Source: Scenedesmus sp. ARA3
Lineage: Eukaryota; Chlorophyta; Chlorophyceae; Sphaeropleales; Scenedesmaceae
Assembly (NCBI GenBank): GCA_004335835.1
Contig: RWJK01001715.1
Coordinates: 1-64,000, forward strand
Direction: 5' to 3'
DNA length: 64,000 nucleotides
Part shown: in pieces, positions 33,846-46,201 of the stretch
Layout: each line of letters begins with the position of its first letter
Position numbering within the stretch: position 1 is the stretch's first letter
The notes under the pieces: model-generated
The model's input: the letters and a program-made list of their open reading frames with translations, nothing else
Told to the model about the DNA's origin: nothing
The model's database searches: none
Position numbers and translations under genes: made by a program

Positions 33846-34682
33846 GGCACAGGAGGAACCCCCATGGACTGGTTACTGCCTTGCCAGGCTGCCGGATCCA
33901 CAGCTAATGCTGGGCTGATATGCTCACACTAGATAGTACAACCATACAAAGGGATGTGCAGTAGTGTCTTGGGCAAGCATGCGGCTAAAGTTGCCCCGCA
34001 CGCACAGCACCGGTGCTTATTACAGTCCTCGACAGCGTGCTGTGCTGCAAAACATTTTTTTCTTGGTGAACGAGCTGACCGTATCAACAACTATGATATC
34101 GAAGTGTCAGGATCACGTAACACCGTCGACGATTTGAAATTCAATGTAACACGTTGTTACCAGATGATCAGCAGTGACCCACAACGTGGCACTAGCTGTT
34201 GCACCACTTGATGACTGGCTGCGAAGGGTATGTTAATATACATCGCCAGCCTTTTGGAGTCGGCATGCAAGATGGCTTCACATACGTACGCATGTCATGC
34301 CAGGATGGTGCGGTTTCCTCAGGAACTTGCAGTTGAACGTGCGCTGATCGCATACAGCAGGTGTTCAGACAGTGTTGATCAATACATTATTCAGATGACA
34401 TTCCATCTACATCCAACATACGGCAAATTCACACAATATCTGGCATCAACCTTTGACACATGAAGCACAAGTTGGCGACATGCCATGATGGTGCTCAGTG
34501 AGCATGCAGTTGTGCAGGGCATGCAGATGCGCAGGCCTGCATCGGCTAGCACTGCAAGCTGCCTGCTGCAAGCACTTAATGACCAGAAATTCCGCCGATG
34601 CTGCTGTTGATGACCAAATGACGAAAATGACCAAAGGCATACCACGATACAGGAATGTCACATACGCGTACCGGTAGTCCCT
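33846..34682. other. Region between FANCM 5' end and RP2 3' end
   Basis: About 840 bp with no coding support, less repetitive and richer in AT than the flanking genes. It must contain the FANCM promoter and the RP2 3' UTR. I cannot mark a TATA box with confidence. Confidence 0.4.
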
Positions 34683-37075
34683 TCAGCCATCAGTACCAAG
34701 GTTCCTGAACAACTTCGCTGCCTGCAGCGAGCTGCAACTGAGGGTACTTAGTGCTGCAGCACTGCTGCTCAGTGCTGCTTGCTGTTCAACACTGGCACAG
34801 CTTACTTCCACTCCTATGAAGCACGTGCGCTGCTTGGCGTGCTTATCCCCTTTCACTGCTGCTGCTTGCCCCGCAGCGAGCTGCATCAGCTGCGCCTGGC
34901 TCCAGCCTGCTGCTGCTGCCATCTGCTGCAGCACTTCTGCAGGTACGGCTGCTTCATTGGTATGCAGCAGCAGTGACTGCCGCTGCTCTTGCTGCTGATG
35001 CGCCTGATGCTGCTCCTGCTGCTCCTGGCAAGCGGCAACCTTGGCAGCATTGCCATCAGCTGCTGGCTGTGCTGCTTCTGCTTCAGCTGCTGCTGCAGTG
35101 TCCTGCTCCTGTGAGCCTGGACACTCATCCAAGGTGATGTCATCAATCTCAGTGACGCCAGCAGCATCACAATGGCTGTCACTGCTGCTGCTATGTCTGC
35201 CAGCCAAGCTGCTGCTGTTGCTGCTGCTTGCAGGAAGCGGGAATTGGCTTGCCAGCCACTGCAGTACTGCCCCTTGCTGCCCAGGGGGAAACAGCAGGAA
35301 GGCAAAACAGCCTTCTGTAATGTCCTGCAAGCTGCACAGCGCCCCGGCTGTGCACACTGCCGCCTGCCAGTCGTGCTCTGTCAGAGGCTGCACAGCTGCC
35401 TGTTGCTCCTGCTGCTGCTGCTGCTCATCATGTGCAGTTTGTCCCAGCAGCTGCTGTACCTGTTTTGGCAGCTGACCCATGTGCTGCTGCAGGCTTGTGC
35501 CAGCCGGCAGCAGCCGCCAGTGCTTGCTGCTCTGCAATTCTACTGCCCCTGCTGCAGCTGCTTCAGCAGGCGTGAAGTCAAACACGTCACTCCAGAAGTT
35601 GTGCAGGGGGCTGAGCTGCATTGCTGCCATCTGCTGTGCCAGGCCAGCATATGGTGTGCAGAAGCAGCCCAGAGCGATGCCTGTGCTGCTCTCAATGATG
35701 GGCCGGGTGCGGCTGCGCAGCAGTATGGAGCAGTCCTGGCAGTCCCGTGTGCGCAGCTGGCGTGTGATACAGACCAGCTGGCAGTTGCTGCAGTTGCGCA
35801 CAAACACACTGCAGCAACAGCAGCAGCGACGATTGCGTGATATGTTGGTGGATCATCAGGAAGCGTACTGCCGACACATGGGCGAGCGATACCCCCAAAC
35901 AACCACATCATACATTCAACCTGAATTGGGCAGCTTGAGGACAGTCCAGGTACACACTGAACACCAGTGGTGACTTGTTTCTGCTTCTCCTTGCTCACCT
36001 GCTCTCTGTTGGGCCAATGAGGATCCTGCAGTCCTTGCAGTCGTCCACTGTCACCATGGCGCAGGCATCCATGACATACAAGTCGCAGCCCTGCAGCGGC
36101 ACATTTGCAAGCAACATGTGCAAGCCCCTCAGCGAGCTTGGAGACATGCATGCGCAGCATGCTACACAGGAGTCAGGACCTTCTGCAACAGTAGAGATGG
36201 ATGCTGTGTTATAGCATACTCATAGACTGCTGCTAGCAGTGTTGCTGCTGGCTGACGCTGCCAGCCGCAAAGAGGCTCTCTGCTGCCATCAGTGTGCAGC
36301 GTTTGCTTGCAGGACAATAATCAAGGCAGACACAGGCTGACAAAGCAGCAGCAGAAGGGTGGGTTTGAAAGCTGGGCTCACCTCACAGCCGTCTATGATG
36401 AACTGTTGCCCATTGATGGACCTGTTGGTGGTAGCAATTTGCAGGTGTGGTCAGCGTGTGTGAAGGTAGCGGCATCATGCCCCACACCTGGTGTGTCTAT
36501 GCTGCCTTATAAATTGTACAATAGACCGTGCAATGCCGTCCGACCATCACGTGCTGCTGTTCAGCCGCAACTCTGCCCAACACATGATGCTTTCAACTAT
36601 TAACTAAATGACTGCAAACTTTGCAGTTGAACTTTGAGCTGCCAGCTCACCCTGGGAGCTTCACGTGTGTCTTCCCAGTCAGCTGCATGAACATAAAGTC
36701 CTTGGGGTTCAGCTTAGGCTTGCCTGCTGCTGCTGCGGGCGCTGTTGCTGTGTGTGATGAGCTGCCTGCCTTGCCATCAGCTGCTGTCGGTGCTTTGCCA
36801 GCCTTGATGAGCTGCTGCTGGTTTGTACATGCTTGCTGCTGCTCATCGCAAGCTTTTGGCTTCTGCAGTACCACAGCACAGTCGATGTGAGTCGCAGAGC
36901 TGGCAGAACATGTCTGTGCTTTGGTCAACACTTTGATGGCATTACAGCCTGACAGATGTTTGAAATGTACCTTGCTCGGCGAGGCTGATGCAGGTGCAGC
37001 TGCTGCTTCTCCAGTTCTTTCTATCCGTGACTCTTGATAGGCGCGAGACCTGCGTTTGGAGAGCTGGCAGCCCAT
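34683..37075 (-). CDS. RP2: RP2 (XRP2) homologue, TBCC-domain ARL3 GAP
   Basis: Exons 37075-36651, 36421-36382, 36090-35999 and 35808-34683 join in phase, 560 residues. RP2 is the GTPase-activating protein of ARL3 and acts in delivery of lipidated proteins to cilia. The start gives MGCQLSKRR, an N-myristoyl and palmitoyl signal with a basic patch, as in animal RP2. NPKDFMF and KLPG-SINGQQFIIDGCE then match the start of the TBCC/C-CAP beta-helix. It continues through GCDLYVMDACAMVTVDDC, ILIGP, FVRNCSNC and RTRDCQDC to PIIESSTGIALGCF. By alignment from memory the catalytic Arg (human R118) and Glu (E138) are kept, while the Gln at 115 appears as Arg. A linker of about 110 residues in exon 1, and Gln/Ser insertions after residue 300, make it longer than human RP2 (350). 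No ghost junctions are seen in its introns. Confidence 0.9.
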
Positions 37076-37410
37076 GCTGCCTTGACTGATGTGACGACCG
37101 GTGGTGTCGCAGCACAACGGAGGCAACCGGTCTTGAATGAAGCTGATTGACGTCTTACATTAAAGTACATGCACCAAACTGATTGTTCGTCACACCTCAG
37201 TTATGCTTGCATACCAGCGGTTCAGGTGTTGTGCTTGAAAAGCTTCAAATTTACATCCGAAGACGATCGAAAGCATACATAGCTGACACCAATCGTGCCC
37301 TCAGCCTCGCACAACATGCTTTTCATTCCATGCCGAAAGCAACTGCAAGCATCGAAACAACAGAGGCTCAACAATTTGCCAAAGGCACGAGTGCTGCGCG
37401 GTAGTGTGCG
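37076..37410. promoter_or_regulatory. Probable bidirectional promoter between RP2 and the coiled-coil gene
   Basis: The two ATGs are 335 bp apart and divergent, so both 5' UTRs and promoters must share this space. It is richer in AT than the flanks and lacks CAG/CTG runs. No specific element is recognised. Confidence 0.5.
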
Positions 37411-39138
37411 ATGTCGCTCTTGGAGGGGCTCAGCGGTGTCAGTGAGATGCTTTTTGATGGCATAGGCGCTGCAGACGAAGGTTTGGCAGAGCTGGAGGCA
37501 GCAGCAGTGCAGAGCGAGGATGAGGACCTGTACGCAGGGCTGCAGTGCGGTAAGCAGCTGCTGACACGCAACCAAGTAACTACGCTCACATTATACTCGT
37601 AGTGGTGGGCTTGACACATGGATCACCCTTGCAGATGCAGACCATGACGATGAGGGTGGCACCATTGTTGTCAGGCAGCAGCGTCAACAGATTCAAGAGG
37701 TGAGCCTTCATATGCATGCGCCCTTTGCTGCTGCACAGCATGCCAAGACAAGCTTCTTCTCTGCCAAAATCCTGATGCAGCTGACATACTGATGTTGTGC
37801 TTTGCAGCTTCAAGCAGCACTGGCGCAGAGAGACCAGCACATCACTTCTTTGCAGGAAGCGCTGGCAGCCAAGGGTGATGAGGTAAGCAGCGACAACAGA
37901 ATTCACAGAAGTCCCTCAGAGCGCTGATGCAATGAGAATGGTGGAATTCTGCCTACTGCTTGCAACAGAGCCTAACTGGAGGGCAGACGGTGACCCGGAT
38001 GATCAGTCGTGCACAGGACTTGGCGTGTCGCCATGTACTGCATGCCATTGTCTGCTCAAACATCACGCACACAGCAGTAGCCGTGTGCATAAGTTACCAC
38101 AGCACATAGGATGCTATCGCAGACCTGATACTGTGCTGTCACACCAACGAACAGTGTTATAACATGCTCCACATTGGTGTTGCACTTATGCAGGTACAAC
38201 AGCTGGCCTCGCAGCGGCTTGTACTGCTCACCAACATCTCCAGCCTGTTTAAGACAGCACAGGCAGAGATCAAGCGGCATACCACGCAGTTGCAGTCGAC
38301 ACGGCTGGAGCTAGTGCAGCTGAAGGCGCAGCTGGCCCGCGTGCAGCGGCAGCCAGCAGTACAGGCAAAGGCACCCAAGCAGCAGCAGCAGCAGCAGCTA
38401 CTGCCGCCTAGGCAGCAGCAGCAGCAGCTACCTCCGCCGCCAAGGCAGCAGCAGCAGCAGCAGTTGCCTCACGTCATGCACGACATCACCGGCAGCTGCC
38501 TGAACCAACAACAGCAGAACGCATTGCAGCAGCCACAGCAGAAGCAGGACAGGCACCAGCAGCCTCCCCACATGCCACAGCAGCAGCAGCAGCAGCAACA
38601 GCGGCAACGATGCCAGACGCAGCAACCAGCTCAGCAGCAGCAGCAGCAGCCAGGCCGCCAGCCAGCGCCTGGTGCTGCTGGCAGCTGCAAGCGCTGCAGG
38701 AGCAGCAGCCCACGCCGCGGTGCAGCAGCAGATGCGGCAGGTGCTGTAGCGGACCCTGCAAACCACAGGCACAAGCAGCAGAAGCAGCATTGCGACGCTG
38801 ATCTAAGGCCTGGCAGTCACCCCAGCCGCCCCAGCAGCAGGGACAGCAGCATTAGCAAACCAGACAGCCACAGCAACAATGGCAGGCAGGACTGCTACAG
38901 CAGGCCTGGCAACACCTGCAGGGGCATGGACAGCAGCAGGGCGGGCGGAGGCAGCGGCAGCAGCGGCGGCTTCAACAATGGGTATGGTGGCAGTGGCGGC
39001 AGCGGCAGGAGCCGGTCGCCGGGCAGGGTGGATGGCGGCAGGGGCAGCAGCAGAGCAGCAGCAGCAGGCAGCCACAAGGCTGTGCCTGGGCACAGGGCTG
39101 GCAGCCCAGATCGGCGGCAGGACAGGCGGCGCAATTAG
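37411..39138 (+). CDS. Coiled-coil protein with basic tail, FLASH (CASP8AP2) N-terminal-like
   Basis: Exons 37411-37549, 37635-37699, 37808-37882 and 38194-39138 join in phase, 407 residues. It opens with an acidic stretch containing EDEDLYAGL. A coiled coil follows (about residues 58-140), ending in LVLLTNISSLFKTAQAEIKR. The NIS-x2-x-KTA-x-x-EI pattern recalls the N-terminal coiled coil of FLASH, which acts in histone pre-mRNA processing; I recall this from memory and could not search. The second half is Gln-rich and then a Gly/Arg/Ser tail (GGSGRSRSPGR, SPDRRQDRR) typical of nuclear RNA-associated proteins. Introns are short, with ordinary GCAG acceptors and no ghost copies. Nuclear location is likely; the function is otherwise open. 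Confidence 0.75.
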
Positions 39139-42100
39139 AGCTGAAAACCCAACACGTGCGGTTGCTTGCTCTGGGTCTGGGCAGCACTGGCTTGCAGAGA
39201 AAACTGTCTGGTTTAGTTTACATGATTTGGCTGCAAGCGAGCTGTGATTTGCAGCTGCAACACACCTGTGATCATCGTGCTGAACAGCATTTATGCACTT
39301 GGACACAGCCTGTGCATTCTTGGTTTGCATCTTGTTTGGAATATTGGTACAAAGACAGCCTGCAGGCTTGGCAGTGTGCTCAGTGTCCACAGTTCAGAGT
39401 GGTTGGAGCTACATCATGAAAGACCCTAACAGCATCGCACCTGCAATCACTGCTCTATACCTGGACGTGACATGGATGAGACGCAACACGTGCGCGCGTC
39501 AGGGTTGACAGCATGGCGTGACTGTTACGACTGGACTTGTGATATTACGCCACCGTTGCACACGCCTTGATGCTGGATTTGGCGCGTACAACGTGCATAT
39601 CACGTTGCGTGTGATGGTGACACGTGCTGGGCGCACATCATCAGCATGGTGCTGCTCATGATCAGCTTAAGGTGTTGGTGGCCTGGTGGACCAATGTTGC
39701 CACCCTTGTTGCGCACTCAGTGTTTCGTTGATCTGCTTACCTCTCATGCGCTGTACGGCGGCACAGCAGCCGGTGCTGAGCAGCGCACCATCGCTTTTTA
39801 AGGGACAAGAGCGCTTCCTGCGCTAGTGCCACTGGGACTGGACGTCAACGCGCTTGTAATCTTTGGTATATCCCTAAATGTATATGGTGGTTTTGGATGT
39901 TTCGCTTTTAGGTGCCCTGTTTGCCCATTGTGCCTGCCCTTGGATCCCCAGGGGAGCGCGGTGACCCACCTGGTTTCTAGCACGACGGCCCCACTGCGCA
40001 CATCCACTAGCTGAGCCTTAGTACAGTGCCCAGATCTGGCCAAAGGCTTCGCCCAGAAATGTCCGCTAAAATCGCACAGCGGTTACCAAAAGCTGTGACG
40101 GGCAGCTGAAGCACAAACCCAGGCCCATGTGTGCGCAACCAAACTGGCACAAACCATCAACTTTGTGCACAGGCATGAGCAGCCCCAGCAGCGGCCCAGA
40201 CCCATACGTTAGGTAGCTATGGCCACTAAGGCCAATCCTGTCTATCGTATCGTAATCCGATTAGGTAGGGTACCTGCGGGTGGGACACAAACTACCCGCG
40301 CCTCGCACACACCTGCCAGGTTGATGCGCAAAGTGATGTGGGGTGAAGCCCGTAGCTTGACGCAATGAAATCAAGATTCTGGCTGCTGCCAGCCGCCGCC
40401 ACCCACAATGCACACCATGTCAAACACAAACCATGCCAACCTAGACATACAGCGCCTGGCATGACCAGGGAAACACCAAGTGAACAGCCAAGCCACAGCA
40501 ACAGCCGCCATCGGCGTTGCATCCCTGGCCGATTATTTGATGCCAGGCCCTGCCAACAGCAGCAGCCACTGTGCCCCACACCACAGCACGCCAATTTGCA
40601 CGCCAAAGTGCATAACGCAAGAACCTGGTCATGTCTGTAACCCGCAAGCACTTATGCGACAAAGGCAGCTGTGCCTGCCACTGCCACTATCTACATGTGA
40701 TGTGAGAAGAGCGTACAACTGGAAGCAGCAGCCAAAACCTAAACCTGTTTGCGCGGCAAACACGGGTTGCACAGAGCAGAGGCGACCGCCAGTTCGAATG
40801 TATGCCTTTATCAGTCAGAGAACAGAACAGCGGCATGCATTGTGATGTGCATGTGCAAAGCAGAGTGTCACGATGGTGTGTGTGCTGAGCAGAGTGTCAC
40901 GATGGTGTGTGCGCTGCACATAACACATGCCAGATATGAGAGCAACAGAAGGCAAAGGATGCTGTTGACATCCCACTGTACTGAATGCGACCAAAGATAC
41001 ACCAGAAGCATGCAGAGTGCAGCAGCAGATGAGGATGACAGCTCGCTCGATGTGCCACCATACGCTGCAAAATGCTGTAGCAGCCGCACAAACGATACAT
41101 ACGGCAAGTATGTGGCTTCGTGCACCAGGCTGTTGTGTGCTGCCATGTAACACGAACACACTCACACAGCAAGCTTGAACCGGTGTGCCCCGGCTACAAC
41201 AGCTGTTCGCACAATGCCATATGCTGATTATGCGTTTAGCCTGGCCACTCATGAGCGCACACATGTTGTTGCAGCTTATGGGCCGCTGCTTCAGCAAGGC
41301 CTGCAGTTTGAAAGAGTTTAGAAAAGAGAGTACAACAGAAAGAGAGGCTGTGGGGAAGAGAGGTGGCATGCTCTGGCAGCCCAGCATGTAACACAGCAAC
41401 ATGACAACGTAACATGTAGCAGAGTTTGCCCAAATATCACAGCCTCAAACGCACCTGCTGAACAGCAGGCGCACCAACTGCGGCTACATCACAAAGAGAT
41501 TGAAAGGACGCGCCAGGTGAAACAACGCGTGGCGCAGCAACACAGCAGTCCACACGCCCTCACCCTATGCTTGGTGCATGCAAGCTGAGGGAAAGCAGCA
41601 GGCAGAGCACTAGCCGTGCATGCGGCACATGGCATGACTATATGGCATGGCATGACATATGGCATGACACAGCGAGCGTGGTGAACATAATACAAAAAAG
41701 CACTAAAGCACGAACATGTACAGTCAACCTCAATACCTTCGCTCTAATTTAGCTCTATCAGCTCACAGCAGTGCAGCAACAAACAAAGTGTCACAAAGTA
41801 ATGCTGTACTGTGGCACACGCGTGTTTGCGTACCACAGACAGCAAGATGCATGCAAACAAGGCAGCTTTCACAGCAGTGCAGCAACGAACCCGATGATGC
41901 AAGTCGCCAGCATTTGTTATGCCTAATGCTGCCACACCGCAATGCACGCAGCTGCTGCAATATAAATGCTGCTGCTGCCTCTGTTGGCCAAACAAGCAAA
42001 GCCCGCCGCAGCACCACAAAGCCAGATCTTCTAGAACATCACATGGGCCACCAAGCTGCAGCACAACTGAACAGCTAAACAGCAGTGGCCATGAAACACA

Positions 42101-43149
42101 GCAAGGGTTGGGTTTGGTCCGCAAGCCTGCACACTCCACCTAAAACACACAAGCAGCTTGCACCAGGTGTCAGCAGACTTGGCATGCCATTGCCGCATTC
42201 CTGATGCTGCCGGCAGGTTCAGATCAAGCTGTGCAGCCAAAGAGATCAGAAGAGACCATGCAGTTGGACCAGGTGCCGGCAGGCTTGCCGTGCTTGCCAC
42301 TGCCGCATGCCTGATGCAGTCAGCAGGTTCACATCCAGCTGTGCTTCGCCACAAAAGACATCACTAAAGAGAGCTATGCAGCTGGAGCTGCACCATTCAA
42401 ATGGCCCAGTAGCCGTACAGTTGTAGCAAGAGATGCAAAAGGCACACGCAACATCACTGCAGAGGCTGCGCACGGCAGCTGCTGGCTCTGCAACTGACAT
42501 GTTGTTCAGAAAAGGGATGCTAGGAGCTCACAGAGATGCTGCAGAAGCAGAGCGATGCTGCAGTCGCTGTAGGTTCAGGGCAGCGCTGCAGCTGCTCAGA
42601 CAGCAGCAAAAACACAGCAGGGGCGCTGGCTAGAGGCCGGGGTGCTGCTCAGCTGCCAACAACTTTCATCTGCGCAATCGGCCTCAAGGACTCAAACTGA
42701 TCCAGCAGCACAGATGCTCAGCTGCAACCAGTTTGATCTGCGATCTTAAGACACATACAGATCTAGCGGCACACATGCTCAGCTGCAGCTGCAATGCAGC
42801 AAGCCCAACGTTGCAGGGGTCCGCAACTGCTCGACCAAGGTGCATAGGATCAAGCACAGCAGGACAGCAGCTGCGCCCATGCTGTGAATGTTCAGGCTTT
42901 GCAAGCATGCCAAGAGATGCTAAACCAAAAAGCAGTACTGCACGCCAGCTGACCGTCCAGCACCATGCACATCCAAACACGAGCACTGCGTGTCAGCGGA
43001 GCCAATGCAGACGTTGGAACGTTTTGCTGCAAGCAGCACCAGAAGCAACGGTCAGCGCCAACCCTGCTGTTACAAGGGCCCCATGTAACTGATAAGCTGC
43101 CGCATCTGATGGTGGGACCTTTACTCACACACTGCAGCTCCTGTGCAGC
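39139..43149. other. Four-kilobase intergenic region without a recognised gene
   Basis: The region lies between the 3' ends of the coiled-coil gene (plus) and the kinase gene (minus). Open frames are short and without domains. Two visible structures are a tandem duplication of about 125 bp at 42150-42380 and a weaker repeat of a GATGCTCAGCTGC-containing unit at 42650-42800. Short GGCATG repeats occur at 41630-41690. It may contain long 3' UTRs. Confidence 0.5.
42150..42380. repeat. Tandem duplication, about 125 bp
   Basis: Two adjacent segments share ACCAGGTGYC...GCCGCATNCCTGATGC...CAGGTTCA...CAGCTGTG. On the minus strand both encode LPAASGMRQWHA-like peptide (LNLPAASGMRQW / VNLLTASGMRQW), so they may derive from an old exon junction, but no gene is attached. 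Confidence 0.65.
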
Positions 43150-43320
43150 AGAGCTCAGCAGCCTGCCCCGCCTTGGTCAATGTCAGGATCCCTCGCAGGG
43201 CTGCCAGCAGGCATAGTGCTGCTGCTGCTGCTGCTGCTGCTGCCGCTAGCATGTTGAGGCGGCCGGGGTGCTGCTGCTGCTGCTGGCTCCTCATCCTTGG
43301 GGTCCAGCGTCATGTCACGT
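43150..43320 (-). pseudogene. Ghost copy of the kinase terminal exon
   Basis: Just downstream of the kinase stop (43363) a second version of the last exon occurs. It encodes LDPKDEEPAAAAAP...GSPARDPDIDQGGAGC and a stop, against LDPIKDEEDEGVP...GSPERDPDIEEGGAGS in the used exon. The CTGCAG acceptor is not preserved, so it is probably transcribed only as 3' UTR. Confidence 0.75.
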
Positions 43321-43362
43321 TTGACCAGTCTAATGCTTAACCAGTCAAATGCGCAGCAGCGC

Positions 43363-45894
43363 TCATGAGCCTGCCCCGCCTTCCTCAATGTCAGGATCCC
43401 TCTCAGGGCTGCCTGCAGGCTTGGTTTTGCTGCTGCTGCCGCCGCCGCTGGCCTTGTGTGGCTGGCGAGCTGCTGCTGCTGCTGCTGCTGCTGCTGGGGA
43501 GCATGGCACGCCCTCGTCCTCCTCATCCTTGATTGGGTCCAGCTGCAGGTCAAACGTTTGACATTTGACCAGTCAGAGTTGATAAAAATGAACACAGCAG
43601 CAGACAAAATGTTTTTGATTGCCGGAAACCACATGATCTGTTTTACATCCTCAGTGCATACAGAATCAACGCAGCAGACATGCAGCGAGAACCCGAGCAG
43701 CACGCACAGTACTTCGCAAACACAACGGGGTAACCAACCAACTAGCCTCGACCCACCTTTGTAGGGTACAGGCTCATGGCCACGCTCCTGCTTGGTACAA
43801 GGATGCCTGCTGGCGCACCGCTGCCACTGCCGCTGCAGCCTGCTGCTGCTGCCGCTGAGCCAGCCAGCCCCTGCTCGTCATCAGAGCTGCAGCTGCTGCT
43901 GACGTAGTAGGATGACATGCGCACCAGGCCGCCCGCCTGCGCGCCCGCCAGGTTCTGCAATGCGGCAGCAGCAGCAGCAGAAGCAACAACAATGATTGTT
44001 GAGCACAGCCTCATCAACAACACTGACTGCACATGCTGGATTTAGTTACACATTTTCAGGTGGCTGCAGACTACACTATTGTCCGCCTGGTTGGCGGCCC
44101 TGCTGCTGCTCTGTTGTGTGCTACAAACCCCTCAATCACAACTCACCTCCTCTGTGTTAGCTGCCTGCTGGTTGGCTTCTTCAGACTTGCTTCGCTCCCG
44201 CACACGCCCCTTGTGCTGCAGCGTGTTTGGGGGAAACCACATGCCCACAAGCAACCCCATCATGCAACTGGCTGCCTTGCCACCCAGCACCATGGCAATC
44301 ACACACCAGCTACATAAAATCTGGCATACACTGACATACATCATCTTTCTGTCCCATCCCGCGTGCGCAACAACGCCCCCCCACCTCCTCTGTGTTGGCT
44401 GCCTGCCGCTGTGCTTCTTCAGACTTGCTGCGCTCCCGCACACGCCCCTTGTGCTGCAGCGTGTAGCGTGCCAGGGGCGGCGTGGCAGCGGGGCCCAGCG
44501 CATGCCGGATGGCGAGCAGCTTGGCCAGGATTGCATCGAAGCTGGGCCTGCGCAAATGGAAGCAGCGGCAGCCACACATGCACATACAAAATGAGCACTG
44601 CAACCCAGCACGTGTCTGATCGCCAGCAGCTTGGCCAGGATTGCGTCAAAGCTGGGCCTGCACGTGCAGCAAAGCGCGGAGCAGCAGCAGCAGCGCTCAG
44701 ACATTGTTCATTGAGGCAACCGGGCCCAGCGCATGCCTGATGGCCAGCAGCTTGGCCAAGATTGTGTCAAAGCTGGGCCTGATAGCAGCAAAGGGACGGG
44801 AATCATCATCATCAACAGCATCAGCAGCAGCCGTAGCAGCAGCAGTCACACATAAAGACCAATGTGTGGCAGTGGGGCCCAGCGCGTGCCGCATGGCGAG
44901 CAGCTTGGCCAGGATCGCGTCAAAGCTGGGTCTGCACGTGCAGCAAAGTGCGGAGCAGCAGCAGCAGCGGTCAGACACTGGTTTCATTGAGGCAGCGGGG
45001 CCCAGCGCGTGTCTGATCGCCAGCAGCTTGGCCAGGATTGCGTCAGAGCTGGGCCTGCGCAAGCAGCAAAGGGTAGAGCAGCAGCAACAGCAGGAGCAGC
45101 AGCAGCCAAACATGAAAGGACATATGTGGCAGTGGGGCCCAGCGCGTGCCTGATCGCCAGCAGCTTGGCCAGGATTGCATCGAAGCTGGGCCTGGGAGCA
45201 ACAAAGAGCAGAGCAGCAGCAGCAGCAGCGTAACATAAGAACCAATGCGTGGCAGCGGGGCCCAGCGCGTGCCGCATGGCAAGCAGCCTGGCCAGGATTG
45301 CAGCAAAGCTGGGCCTGCACAAGCCGCACACAATGGCAGCATAAAGCCAGCGGAAACGACGTTGGCAGCAAACATTGAAGGGCCCGTGTTATCATGTACT
45401 TGAACTGGTTCCTGGGTGCCATGAAATACCATTCAACTGATAGCATGGTCCCACAGCAGCGCAAACACGTGCATGCATGGCAGCAGAAGCCTCACCGCTG
45501 CTCCGGGTCCTGCGCCCAGCACTCCTCAATGAGCATCGTCAACAATTTACAACCCGGCCCCACAGCAGCACGGCCCCACAGCAGCACAACCACGTGCATG
45601 CATGACAGCAGCAGCAGCAGAAGCCTTACCGCTGCTCCGGGTCCTGCGCCCAGCACTCCTCAATGAGCGCCTTGAAGTCTGGCGGGGTAAAGGGGGGCAG
45701 CGTCGGCCGCAGCCCCAGCACTGCCACCTTGTGGCCCACGAGTGCACGGGGTATCCCTGGTAGCAGCAGCAGCAGCAACAGCAGCAGCAGAAGCAGTGGC
45801 AGCAGGGTTGAGCAGGGTACAACATGTTAATCTGTCAGCGATGGGCCGCAGCCCCAGCACCGCCACCATGTGGCCCACTAGGGCGCGAGGGATG

Positions 45895-45926
<32 letters not shown>

Positions 45927-46157
45927 GGTTGAGCGGGATGCAACAGGGTGATCTGTCAGCAATGAGCCGCAGCCCCAGCACGGCAACCTTGTGGCCCACT
46001 AGGGCGCGAGGGATGCCTGGCAGCAGCAGCAGCAGCAGCACCAGCAGCAGGGTTGAGCGGGATGCAACAGATCCGCCTGTTAGCGTGGGCCGCAGTCCCA
46101 GCACCACCACCTGGTGGCCCCACCAGCGCGCGAGGGATGCCTGCGGCCGCCGCCACC

Positions 46158-46201
<44 letters not shown>

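Noticed and set aside
39826..40043. Overlapping open frames on both strands of normal composition
   Set aside because: Short, no start or splice context, no recognisable motif; kept as intergenic.
42031..42500. Minus-strand peptides LNLPAASGMRQW / VNLLTASGMRQW as a gene
   Set aside because: Two copies exist, but no chain of exons could be built and the intervening sequence contains stops; listed only as a tandem duplication.
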